The notes under the pieces: generated by a model
Database searches by the model: none
What the model was told of the DNA's origin: nothing
What the model saw: the letters and a program-made list of their open reading frames with translations, nothing else
Part shown: one piece after another, positions 1 to 9,200 of the stretch
Numbering within the stretch: the stretch's first letter is position 1
Layout of the letters: each line of letters starts with the position of its first letter
Translations under genes and position numbers: made by a program
Assembly (NCBI GenBank): GCA_030533035.1
Contig: JAUNJW010000022.1
Span: 1-13,231, forward strand
Origin: Erysipelotrichaceae bacterium
GTDB taxonomy: Bacteria > Bacillota_I > Bacilli_A > Erysipelotrichales > Erysipelotrichaceae
Reading direction: 5' to 3'
DNA: 13,231 bases

Positions 1-10
1 ATGCACGCAA

Positions 11-40
11 ATAAAAACAGTCCCCTGTCAAGAGGACTGT
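11..40 (-). terminator. Rho-independent terminator of the reductase gene
   Basis: Read on the minus strand, an ACAGTCC / GGACTGT stem (positions 34-40 and 17-23) is extended, after one mismatch, by two further pairs around a 4-nt loop. It is followed directly by TTTTTATTT (positions 17 down to about 10). It lies about 20 bp past the stop codon of the minus-strand reductase gene, as expected for its intrinsic terminator. Confidence 0.85.
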
Positions 41-58
41 CCTTGGAAATATCTGATC

Positions 59-2578
59 TTACTGATTGTCAGCTGTGACAGCCTTGGCAGCTGTACGGCC
101 GGAAACGAAGATCTCAACGATAGCGTTGCCGCCGAGACGGTTGCCGCCGTGGATGCCGCCGGTCACCTCGCCAGCCGCATAGAGGCCTTCGATGATGTTG
201 CCGTCTGTATCCAGTACATGACGGTCGACATCCACTTTGATACCGCCCATTGTGTGGTGGGTGGAAGGAGCCATCAGACGGACTCTCAGTTCAGCGCCGT
301 CGAGATCATATGTAGCCGGATCCCACTTGCCATCAGCGTCCTTCTCACAGTTTCCGATCGTTCTGGAAGCTGCTGTCTTCTTGACATCCGGATACTGATC
401 CGCTGCAGTGTTGCTGAGCACACACTGGTCGTAGTCTTCGATCGTCTGTCTGACAACTGCCGGATCAGCGCTTACACCGAGCTTTTCGAAGAGTTCGCCA
501 AGTTTGTCGATCGTTGTGGTGTAGTATCTGCCTTCATAGTCTTCATCAGCAAGCTGTACCGGAGCGGGCAGCGGCTGTGCCTTGTTGTAGATCTCAACGA
601 AGACACCCTTTGTGCCGTTGACTTCCATGCCGTTTCTGAATTCAGCCAGGGACAGAACGTCACGTTCGGATGTTTCATCAACGAAACGCTTGCCTGTTTC
701 AGGGTTGATCCATGCGGCGTAGTTGCCGGCGCCGAATGCCAGGTTGCCGTTGTCAACCCAGGAAATCGGCATCAGCTGTGTGAAGTTCATGCCGGTTGTG
801 GCAGCGCCTGCTTCTTCAGCCATTTCAATACCGTCGCCCTGCAGGGAGGAACGGTTTGTTGTCTTTGTGGACTTGGTGAGATATTCTTCAGACCAGTACT
901 GGTTGTATTCGATAACCTTGTCGACGTTTGCCGCGAAGCCGCCGGTTGTCAGGATGACGCCCTTTGTGGCATGCGCTGTAACTTCTGTGCCGTTGTACAT
1001 TTTGCCGGTAACGCCTGTGACTCTGCCGTCCTCAACGATGAGGTTTTCAGCAGTTGTTCTGAGCAGGATTCTGTTGTCGGCGTGTGTCGGTGATGTGTTG
1101 AGCAGAGTGTTCTGCGGAGCCATGAAATATGTGCCCCATCTGCCCGGATATTCTTTGCCGTCGATTTCAGCGCCGGCGAATTCGTTTTCTCTGTACCAGA
1201 GGGCACCAATCAGTGTCTGCTGATTTTCAACGAACTTGCCGCCCTGTTCCTCGAGCCACGGCTTGAGATCCTGGCCGTCTGTGATGAACTGGGATACCAG
1301 GTCAAAGTCACCGTACATCCATTCGCTCATGTCAGCTGTCGGACGCAGGCCGCCGTAGTATGTCTGGAAGATGTGCAGGTTGAGTGTGGAGAACAGTGTG
1401 ACTTCAGCTGCGCCTGCGGCAACCTTCGGTTCAGCCCACTTCAGATACGGAGCGATTTCCTTCTTCAGGGCCTGCAGTGTCGGCAGATATTCAGCGTGGA
1501 CGCCATGTTTGGACAGTTCAGCTGTGTCGCCGGCGACGAATTCATGATCCTTGTAGTAGTCAACATCGAACGGTTCTTCAGACCAGTTGGCAATGATCTT
1601 CAGCTCATCGAGAGTGGAAGCCGGTGCCATCTGCTTGTCCCATGTTGTGCCGTCATACTTTGTGCCCTGCTTTGCGTCGGGATTTTCAGGTTCCCAGCAC
1701 AGATAAGGCATGACAGACTGATACTGACCGCCGGAAACGAGAGTGTTGCCGCCGATTTCAGCGTTTTCTTCAATGACGAGAACAGTGTTGCCGTCCTGGG
1801 CAGCCTGGGCTGCGGCAGCCATACCGGCACCGCCGGCACCGACTACGACGACATCGTATGTTTCATCGATGGGATCGTCTGCGACATATTCAATTGTGTT
1901 GTGCTTGAAGCCGTCCAGATCAGAAGCGCCGGCTGCTTCAGCTGCTTCGTTGATGGCAGCCTTGAAGCCTGCGGATGTGAATGTGGCGCCGGAAACGTTG
2001 TCAACACCTGTGCCGTTGGCCTGGATAATGTCATAGCTCAGAATATCGAAAGCCGGTGTGCCGACATGTTCAGTCTCAACAGAGCTGACCAGTTCGATTG
2101 TCTGGATCGCGTCTTCCGTGAAGGTGACCTTGACATCCATCGGTCCGTTATAGCCTGTGCCATGGCCTTCATATGTGCCTGCCTTGTAAGTGACGGGAAC
2201 ATTGCCCTTCTGCTCATCGGCAGCTTCACCCTTTGCCTGGGCCAGCGCATTGTTGATGGCAGCGATCAGAGCGTCGGATGTCTCTGTGCTGCCGGAAACA
2301 GCGTCAACACCGTCTGTTCCGTTGGCGTCGATGACTGCCTGCGGAATGGTGTCATACGGCTGGTCGAAATCAAAGTCTTCATCCTTGACTTCAATCTTCT
2401 CGATCTTATCAGCGGAGACTGTGACTTCAACTGTCAGAGTGTGTCCCAGTGCATCAGATTTGCCAGTGCCTGTATATGTACCGGGAGTGTAAGTTCCGCC
2501 GGCGGGAGTGCTTGCGGAACAGCCGGCAAGTGAAAGCACCATAAGAGCGCTCATTGCCGAAGCAAAGATTTTTTTCAT
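59..2578 (-). CDS. Lipoprotein flavin reductase with two FMN-binding domains and a fumarate-reductase-like FAD domain
   Basis: The 839-aa product starts with a lipoprotein signal peptide: KK, a hydrophobic core and the lipobox LAGC with Cys20. It should be anchored on the outer face of the membrane. Residues about 30-115 and 131-217 are two FMN-binding domains, ending in DAVSGST (Thr98) and DNVSGAT (Thr199). These match the ApbE flavinylation motif, where the Thr receives FMN covalently. Residues about 240-830 form an FAD_binding_2 / flavocytochrome c reductase domain, with GAGGAG at 247-252 and Glu270 for FAD, SERD (Arg639), HHTMGG (774-779) and NRLGGNA (813-819). Arg639, the His pair and Arg814 match catalytic and carboxylate-binding residues of fumarate reductase Fcc3. 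Its other substrate His (motif QAHP) is QLMP here (Met603). The likely role is reduction of an external unsaturated acid using electrons passed through the bound FMNs. The substrate is unknown; urocanate-, cinnamate- or acrylate-type acceptors are possible. The start is set by AAGGGGG 7 nt upstream. The gene is monocistronic and divergent from a MerR gene that probably controls it. Confidence 0.93.
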   Translation of the reverse strand: MKKIFASAMSALMVLSLAGCSASTPAGGTYTPGTYTGTGKSDALGHTLTVEVTVSADKIEKIEVKDEDFDFDQPYDTIPQAVIDANGTDGVDAVSGSTETSDALIAAINNALAQAKGEAADEQKGNVPVTYKAGTYEGHGTGYNGPMDVKVTFTEDAIQTIELVSSVETEHVGTPAFDILSYDIIQANGTGVDNVSGATFTSAGFKAAINEAAEAAGASDLDGFKHNTIEYVADDPIDETYDVVVVGAGGAGMAAAAQAAQDGNTVLVIEENAEIGGNTLVSGGQYQSVMPYLCWEPENPDAKQGTKYDGTTWDKQMAPASTLDELKIIANWSEEPFDVDYYKDHEFVAGDTAELSKHGVHAEYLPTLQALKKEIAPYLKWAEPKVAAGAAEVTLFSTLNLHIFQTYYGGLRPTADMSEWMYGDFDLVSQFITDGQDLKPWLEEQGGKFVENQQTLIGALWYRENEFAGAEIDGKEYPGRWGTYFMAPQNTLLNTSPTHADNRILLRTTAENLIVEDGRVTGVTGKMYNGTEVTAHATKGVILTTGGFAANVDKVIEYNQYWSEEYLTKSTKTTNRSSLQGDGIEMAEEAGAATTGMNFTQLMPISWVDNGNLAFGAGNYAAWINPETGKRFVDETSERDVLSLAEFRNGMEVNGTKGVFVEIYNKAQPLPAPVQLADEDYEGRYYTTTIDKLGELFEKLGVSADPAVVRQTIEDYDQCVLSNTAADQYPDVKKTAASRTIGNCEKDADGKWDPATYDLDGAELRVRLMAPSTHHTMGGIKVDVDRHVLDTDGNIIEGLYAAGEVTGGIHGGNRLGGNAIVEIFVSGRTAAKAVTADNQ

Positions 2579-2590
2579 GTCTTTTCCCCC

Positions 2591-2609
2591 TTGTCCTTAT
2601 CACGGACAA
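2591..2609 (-). repeat. Inverted repeat in the reductase 5' leader
   Basis: On the minus strand TTGTCC (2609-2604), a 7-nt loop and GGACAA (2596-2591) form a 6-bp dyad. It lies between the predicted transcription start (near 2618) and the start codon. Its 3' arm overlaps the first bases of the AAGGGGG ribosome binding site. It could be a small mRNA hairpin that affects translation, or a second protein-binding site. No function is proven. Confidence 0.45.
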
Positions 2610-2624
2610 TCATTAGACTTAGTT

Positions 2625-2655
2625 ATGGTAAACCCTGTATTAAATACAGTGTCAA
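2625..2655 (-). promoter_or_regulatory. MerR-type promoter of the reductase gene with palindromic operator in a 19-bp spacer
   Basis: On the minus strand a perfect -35 box TTGACA (2655-2650) and a -10 box TACCAT (2630-2625) are separated by 19 bp, longer than the usual 17. The spacer contains CTGTATTAAATACAG (2635-2649 on plus), a 7-1-7 perfect dyad. Two more outer pairs beyond one mismatch extend it to 2632-2652. MerR-family activators bind such a dyad and untwist the DNA to bring overlong promoters into register. The adjacent divergent gene encodes a MerR protein, so this is very probably its operator. Transcription should start near 2618. A plus-strand promoter for the regulator may overlap the same site, for example TTAGAC at 2613-2618 with an AT-rich -10 near 2637-2645, which would allow autoregulation. 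That part is weak. Confidence 0.75.
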
Positions 2656-2678
2656 CATTCTACAGTTGGAGTATTCAC

Positions 2679-3491
2679 ATGAAAATCAATGAACTCGCCC
2701 GCCTTTCCGGCATCAATCCGGAAACGATCCGCTCCTACCGCAACAAAGGACTGCTTCATCCGGTGAAGCAGGAAAACGGATATTATGAATACTCTGCCGC
2801 TGACTATGTCAGCCTGGCCTATATCCGCAAAATGCGCGGATATTCTTTTACAATCGACGATATCAGCCGCATGTATGAGAGCCAGAATCCGGAATTTCTT
2901 CTGTCTGTCTTTGACCATGAAAAAGAGTTTCTCACCGCGCAGATCGCTGACCTGCAGAACAAACTCCGCTTCCTTGAGCTGGAACGGCGCCATGTCATGG
3001 AAAGCTCAACCATTAACGACGTCATGATCATGCAGTCGATCGATGAGAAAATAGATTTCTATGACCTGGACTATTTCCTGACCAACGCCCATGCCAGCCA
3101 TCCTCTGGGAATCTATGCGATGATGACGCCGACTCTGTGGATTGATCCGGATGTCCTCAACGGCATCGTCACAGATGAAACTGTCTCCATCCGGGCCGGC
3201 ATCGGCACTTACCGCTATCTCCTTAAAGATCTCAACACAAAGCCTCCGGAAACAGCCATCACAATTCCAAACGGCGTCTGTATTTCCCAGATGCTGGAGG
3301 TTGAAGACATGAATCTCATCAGCCGCCGGCAGATCATGCCGATGATCCGGTTCGCGGCAGAGAACAATTATCACTATCTTTCCGGGACTACCGGCTATCT
3401 TATGAATATTGAAAACCGCGGCGGCAGGCAGATCTGCCACTTCCGGATCCGCGCGGTTGTCGAGAAAAATAATGTACATTCTGCTGTCTGA
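2679..3491 (+). CDS. MerR-family transcriptional regulator, probable activator of the divergent reductase
   Basis: This 270-aa protein begins with a typical MerR winged HTH: residues 1-70, with INELARLSGINPETIRSYRNKG at the start and DDISRMYE at the end. A helix suited to a dimerisation coiled coil follows at about 75-112, then an alpha/beta C-terminal region at about 120-265 likely to sense a small molecule. The C-terminal region may be a GyrI-like fold, but I could not confirm this. It is not metal-type: there is no conserved Cys pair. The open frame extends upstream to 2508, inside the reductase gene. ATG at 2679 is chosen because it has GGAG at 2668-2671 with a 7-nt gap and starts exactly at the HTH. 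The divergent promoter has the operator geometry expected for MerR proteins. The gene ends 38 bp before addB with no terminator between, so some read-through into addBA is possible. Confidence 0.9.
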   Translation: MKINELARLSGINPETIRSYRNKGLLHPVKQENGYYEYSAADYVSLAYIRKMRGYSFTIDDISRMYESQNPEFLLSVFDHEKEFLTAQIADLQNKLRFLELERRHVMESSTINDVMIMQSIDEKIDFYDLDYFLTNAHASHPLGIYAMMTPTLWIDPDVLNGIVTDETVSIRAGIGTYRYLLKDLNTKPPETAITIPNGVCISQMLEVEDMNLISRRQIMPMIRFAAENNYHYLSGTTGYLMNIENRGGRQICHFRIRAVVEKNNVHSAV

Positions 3492-3529
3492 TACAAAAAA
3501 CATGACAGCCGGAATGCCAGGATACTGAC

Positions 3530-6241
3530 ATGACAAGATTGATCGCACCTGAATACCTGAAAGAGTTCCTCTTTCATGAAGCCGCTTTGAACGGACAGCC
3601 GACCCGCGGACTGGAAACTGTCAGCCTGCAGCGTCTGCTGAATGACAGCGAAGCTGAAAATGAGAACGCCCAGATCCTGAAACTGGCGGAAACCCTGCGG
3701 AAACAGGCAGACCGCTTTCCTGATTATCAGGCAATGTTCGCGTTCCCGTCCTTTTACCGTGAAATCCTTTCCTTTGTCCGCCAGATGGCTCTTTACCGTC
3801 TGGATGAAAACAGTCTGCCCTGCGAGGATCCTTTTGAAAAACAGCTGAAGGAGATCGTCAGCGAGGCACTGAAACTGGATCTGAAGGAAAAGAGAACAGC
3901 TGAAATGCTGGATGTTTCCATTGCCAGGGCGCTCAGTGACAAAGACCTGAAAATCGTCAGCACATTTGAGTCTGACTATTTCAATTATCTTGTTTTAAAG
4001 CGCATGGCCGCTGCGGGTATGGAGGTTTATCACCTGAAAGAAGAAACCCCGGCATCCGTTTCACGCCGCCATGCCCTTTCCGCCCGCATGGAAATCGAAG
4101 CCTGCGCCCAGTATATCTGTCAGAACGGAAAACCATGCAATATCGTGCTGTGCTCCCCGGATCAGCAGATGCCTGTTCTGGCCCAGGTCTTCGAACGGTA
4201 CGGAATTCCGTTCTCCTATACAGTGATGAAAAAAACGGCGGAACTGGGCAGATGCTTCCGGACTCTGTGCGAATTTGCCTGTTGTCCGGACGCTGCGCAT
4301 CTGTGCGCGGCGATTGAGGCCAATGCCTTCCCGTACAGCTGCAGCGACAGCCTGCTTGCCTTCCTGAAGCAGGTTCTTGACGATATTCACGCCCCTCACC
4401 GCAGCGAGGCATATAAAGCCGCCTACGCAAAAAGCGGATCTGAAAAATATGATCCCGAAAAACAGCTTAAGCGCGATCCGGTTTCGCTTTACACCGCGCT
4501 GGAGGAACAGGCTGAACGCTATTTCAGCCTGATTCAGAATGACATTGACTCCCTTGCCAGCGCCGCTTCGCCGAAAGAAAAACTGCTGGCCGGCTATCAG
4601 ATCATCAGCCGTTCGCCGCTGCTTGCCGACAGTGATGAAATGGCTGCCGGCCGCTCCATCCTCAGCCAGCTGCAGGACTGCATCGACCTGATCAGAACAG
4701 ATGAAGACGTTCTGTTTTTCTGCCGTATCCTTGAAAACATGACGGCCTCCGGCCACTGCCTGGTCACTGATTTCTGTACAGTGACCGATCTCAGGCACCC
4801 TGTCAGTGCGAAGGAAAACACCTATGTGCTGGGCTGCTGCGGCAGGGATTATCCCGGCTTTGCCCCTTTCAGCGGCCTGTTTGATGAAACTTATGTCAGA
4901 AGAATCAAAGGATTCCCTGCCCTGGAAGACAGGCAGGAAGCTTATATTTCCCAGCTTGAATGGATTCTGCGCAGCTGCGGCAGTGAGCTTGTCTGGTCCT
5001 ATACAACCAACGACTATCAGGGCCGTGAACTGATCGGCGCCTATGAGCTCGACCGGTATGGCGAATCCGTACGCTGGCCGCTTGTGTCAGGCGATGTCAG
5101 AAGAGCGTACAGTCATGCCCTGTCCAAAGAAACCGCCTCCGCGCTGTTTGTCAGAAAAGAAGACGGACAGGAATATATCAGCAGTTCTGTCAGTGCCGTT
5201 GAAAACTGGTTCAGCTGCCCCTACCGCTATTTCCTCTCCAGCGGCCTCTATCTGCGGCCGGCACGGATGCCTGATCTGAGCGCTGAAAGCTCCGGTATCT
5301 GGCAGCACTCCGTTCTGGAAAACGCCGTGTTTGATCAGGAAGGAAATGCCGACAAAAACTATGCAGAAAATCTTACCCGGGAAAGGATTGATGAACTGAT
5401 CAGTCCGTATTTTGAAGCGCTTCTGATCGCCTCCCCCAATGATGAAGCGAGAATCCGTCTGTCTAAAGAGCGGATGATCAGCTCCCTGATGAGCGCGGCC
5501 GAATTCCTTGCCGGCTATGAAAAGAGCTCGAAATTCCTGCCGGATGAAACGGAAAAGACCTTCCGCCGCTGGCCCGTCAGCGAACATATCCGTCTGACCG
5601 GCACCATTGACCGTGTCAATTTCGATCCTGCCAATCACCTGCTGGGCGTGCTGGACTACAAATCGTCAGGCCATTCACTTTCCGAGGCAAAAGTCGCCTC
5701 CGGCCAGCAGCTGCAGCTGCTGACATATCTGGCAGCGGCGGTTGAACTGTGTGAAAAGGAAGATGAAATCCAGCCGGCCGGAACATATTATTTCTCACTG
5801 AGCCGCCAGGATATCACCGACGCGAAAGAAGTCCGTGAGTACTCGGTCAACCGCACGACATGGAAGATGAAGGAAAACCATCTGCGGACTGAAGATGCAG
5901 AAGCAGCGAAAGAGCTGATGATCAAAACCCGCAGCCTGAAGGGATGGACTTTCACTGACCGGACGGACGCCGTCGACAGCGAAGAGAAGTTTGTGGCCGG
6001 CGCCTCAAAGAAATACAGTTACGAAAAGATCCGCGAATGCCTCGGCGTTCTTTATGAATATTTCTACAGTCAGCTGACCGGCGATACAGAGGACGGGATT
6101 CCCCTGATTGACGCAATCCCCGCGGACGGCGCCTGCAAATGGTGCGGCTGCAGCGATATCTGCCGTTTCCATGGCGAGCCGTATGCCAGGGAAAAAGTAT
6201 TTACAGACCGTCTGAGTGAGGAAAGGAAGAAGAAATCATGA
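3530..6241 (+). CDS. addB: ATP-dependent helicase/nuclease subunit B (AddB/RexB type)
   Basis: This 903-aa protein is the partner of AddA in the AddAB helicase-nuclease, which resects double-strand breaks up to Chi sites for RecA-dependent repair. The C-terminal RecB-like nuclease is clear: TIDR (Asp694), LDYKSS (Asp709, Lys711) and QLQLLTYL (Gln726 region). The iron-sulfur cluster cysteines are Cys563 (in FSCPYRYF) plus Cys869, Cys872 and Cys878, giving the C-X2-C-X5-C pattern known in Bacillus AddB. The N-terminal half is an inactivated helicase-like fold. The protein is about 250 residues shorter than Bacillus AddB, and no GxxGxGKT Walker A is visible near its start, as in short RexB-like forms. 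The start at 3530 has AGGA 7 nt upstream. The frame cannot extend far because merR lies just before it. Its stop overlaps the addA start (ATGA). Confidence 0.93.
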   Translation: MTRLIAPEYLKEFLFHEAALNGQPTRGLETVSLQRLLNDSEAENENAQILKLAETLRKQADRFPDYQAMFAFPSFYREILSFVRQMALYRLDENSLPCEDPFEKQLKEIVSEALKLDLKEKRTAEMLDVSIARALSDKDLKIVSTFESDYFNYLVLKRMAAAGMEVYHLKEETPASVSRRHALSARMEIEACAQYICQNGKPCNIVLCSPDQQMPVLAQVFERYGIPFSYTVMKKTAELGRCFRTLCEFACCPDAAHLCAAIEANAFPYSCSDSLLAFLKQVLDDIHAPHRSEAYKAAYAKSGSEKYDPEKQLKRDPVSLYTALEEQAERYFSLIQNDIDSLASAASPKEKLLAGYQIISRSPLLADSDEMAAGRSILSQLQDCIDLIRTDEDVLFFCRILENMTASGHCLVTDFCTVTDLRHPVSAKENTYVLGCCGRDYPGFAPFSGLFDETYVRRIKGFPALEDRQEAYISQLEWILRSCGSELVWSYTTNDYQGRELIGAYELDRYGESVRWPLVSGDVRRAYSHALSKETASALFVRKEDGQEYISSSVSAVENWFSCPYRYFLSSGLYLRPARMPDLSAESSGIWQHSVLENAVFDQEGNADKNYAENLTRERIDELISPYFEALLIASPNDEARIRLSKERMISSLMSAAEFLAGYEKSSKFLPDETEKTFRRWPVSEHIRLTGTIDRVNFDPANHLLGVLDYKSSGHSLSEAKVASGQQLQLLTYLAAAVELCEKEDEIQPAGTYYFSLSRQDITDAKEVREYSVNRTTWKMKENHLRTEDAEAAKELMIKTRSLKGWTFTDRTDAVDSEEKFVAGASKKYSYEKIRECLGVLYEYFYSQLTGDTEDGIPLIDAIPADGACKWCGCSDICRFHGEPYAREKVFTDRLSEERKKKS

Positions 6242-9200
6242 AAATCGATCTTTCCCATTTTGATCCGTATCAGCTTGAGATCATCAATGAAAACAGCGGC
6301 CGGGACATCGTGGTCGGCGCCAGCGCCGGCGCCGGAAAAACGATGGTCCTCGTGGCCCGCGTCATGAAACGGTGCATTCAGGACAGGATTCCGGTTGACC
6401 GGATTCTCGCCCTGACTTTTACCGCGGCAGCCGCCGAAGAAATGAAAAACCGTCTTTCCAGGCAGTTCCATGAGCTGCGTGAAAAGGCGGAAGACCCGCA
6501 GGATATCGCCTATATTGACCGCCAGATTTCACTTCTTGTGACAGCCGACATCACCACGATTGATTCCTACTGCCTCAATATCATCCGCCGCTTCTGCGCC
6601 ACGATCGGTCTGGATCCTTCAACCGCACAGAATATTCTTTCAGAAGGAAAGAATGAGCTGCTGCAGCAGGAGGCGTTCAGAAACGCTTTAAGCGCGATGT
6701 GCGCAGAGGAAAAGGGATTTGCGGAGATGCTGGAACTCTGTGAATATGTTTCCTCAAAACCGCAGGACTACACTGCATTGTATGAGATTGTCAAAACGAT
6801 CAACACCCATGCTATGTCCGCCGTGGATCCCGATGATTTTTACGAACGCTGCCGCAGCGCCTATACAGAGTACAGAACCCTGAAACAGCTGCCGGCCATG
6901 ATCCGTGACGCGTGGTTTGAAATGCTGCAGAAAGAATGTGAAAGCATCCTTTCTTCAGCCATGGCAATCCGCGAAAGAATCAATGAGGAGCCGGATAAGA
7001 AACTGAAGCCGGAAATGATCATTCAGACAATCAATCTGATGAACCACGCCCTTTCCTGCGTGAATGAAAATGATTATGAAGGATATCAGACGCTTCTCAG
7101 AGAAGCTGCCGTAAACAAAATCCCGAAGGCTGAAAATCAGGAGACAGAAAATCTGCGCAAACTTATGCATGACAGAATTTCAGCGCTTCTTGATATCAGC
7201 TATGACCAGGCTTCCTTCGCGAAGAATTCAGCCGTTCAGGCCAGGGTGGTCCGTACCCTCGTGGATCTCTGCCGGAATACTTCCGCTGCCTTTGAGAAAC
7301 TCAAAAAGGAACAGGCAGCCATGAATTTTTCCGACATGGAGCGCTATGCCCTTGAAATCCTGAAGGCCAGCCACGGCCGTGTGGCTAAATTGCTGAATCA
7401 TTCCTTTGATGAAATCATGATCGATGAATTCCAGGACACCAGTTTCCTGCAGGACACAATTCTGACCGAAATCGCCAAGGCTGACCGCAATGTGCCGGTT
7501 TTCAGGGTCGGTGACGTCAAGCAGTCCATCTACCGCTTCCGTCTGGCCAAGCCGCAGCTGATGCGCAACCTGATGGCGGACGAAAATACCGCCGTCTTCA
7601 ACATGCGCTACAACTACCGCTCAGATCTCGGTATTGTCGCCTTTACGAACCTGCTGTTTGAAAGACTCATGAATGTCGACGGCATCCAGGATCTTTACGG
7701 AGAAAAGGATCATGTCGACGTCGGTACTGACAGCCAGCGCACAGCGCCCGTAAGACCGCCGGTAAGACTTTACCTGCTTGCGGATCCGAAAAAAGACGAA
7801 GAAAAGAAAACCAAATCATCTGCCCGGGAAATCAAGAATTACAAGGCGGCGTTTATCGCCCGCACAATCTGCGAAATGATTGAGGAAAGCGGCGGCAGGC
7901 TCAGCTTCCGCGACTTCGCGGTTCTTTCCCGCAGCCATGGCGACCAGATTGTCCTGCGGCGCCAGTTTGAAAGATATCATATCCCCTATGACATTGACGC
8001 CAGGGAAGGTTTTTACCAGTCTGACATCTGCCGGGATATTCTGTCCATCGCCAGACTGATCCGCAATCCTTCCGATGAAATTGCCCTGGCGGCTGTCGTG
8101 ACCAGTCCGCTGTTCTCCTTCTCTGACCAGCAGCTGGCCGAAGCCCGCCTCCACGGCGGCAGCTTCGCCCAGGGTATTTACAGCCTGTACCCTTCCGTCA
8201 CTGAACTTTTTGATCTGTACCGGAAGATACTTCCTGAAAACGGCGTGATCGGCCTGCTGAGCGCTGTCGCCAATACCAGGGTGAATCACCCGATGTATGA
8301 AAACCCGGTTCCCTTCTATGATGTTCTGAGCAGAAAGGACCAGGCCAATTTTGATTATCTGTTCGACCTCTCTGTTTCTGCTTCCCTTTATACGCTCGAC
8401 TCACTGATCCGTGAAATCGAAACCGGGGAAGCCGAAAAATCATCGGAAGCCATCACTACCGGAAAGGATGATTCCGTTGTCACAGTCACGACAATCCACC
8501 ATTCCAAAGGCCTGCAGTATCCGGTTGTCTTCCTGTGGGGGACAGAAAACAACAGATTCTCCGACAACGCAGATGCCGTGATGATCGACGACGAGCTCAT
8601 GCTTGGTATCCGTGACATTGACCTGCATTACAGGACAGCCCTGCCGACCGTTCAGCGGATCCTGGTAAAGAACAGGAGTTCCAGGGAGGATATCGAGGAA
8701 TTCAGCCGCCTGCTTTATGTTGCCGTAACCCGGGCCAGGAATCAGCTGATTATCGTCGATCAGGAAGACGCGGCTGAAGAACAGTCAGAGCGGATCGACC
8801 TTTCCGTCCTGGAAAAGCGCAGCGGCATCACCGGCCTGATCACTTCCGCCTTATCGCATGAAGAAGGCATCAATGAAAACGGACTGTTTGAAGTCTGTCA
8901 TGTTTTCCCTGAGGATGATCCGCAGAAATACTGGTATCTGAGTGAAGGTCTTGCCCAGAAACCCTGCCGGCAGATGCCAAGGCTGCAGTTTGAGCCTGCT
9001 GTTTTCCCGGAAATCAAAACGCCGAGCTCGCTTGAGCGCTCACGCTCCGCTGTCAGTGAAGGCAAAGCGGTTCTGCCACCTTTTGCGCCGAAGAATACCG
9101 GCGGCTCGAATTACGGCACACTTATGCACAAGGCCTGCGAAGATATGCCGGATGACCGTGAATGGACAAAGGAACTGATCCGGCAGGTCATGGACCCTTC

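Noticed and set aside
149..1093. Long plus-strand open frame (314 codons) opposite the reductase gene
   Set aside because: It is antisense to a well-supported reductase, its translation is Cys/Val-rich without known motifs, and it has no credible ribosome binding site. It is a frame shadow.
1373..2533. Long plus-strand open frame (386 codons) opposite the reductase N-terminal half
   Set aside because: It mirrors the codon bias of the reductase on the other strand. The Cys-rich low-similarity translation has no domain.
2508..2678. Upstream extension of the MerR frame
   Set aside because: It would overlap the reductase coding region and add 57 residues before a complete MerR HTH. ATG 2679 has its own ribosome binding site.
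4061..4798. Minus-strand open frame of 245 codons inside addB
   Set aside because: It lies wholly inside addB, whose nuclease and Fe-S motifs are clear, and has no motif of its own.
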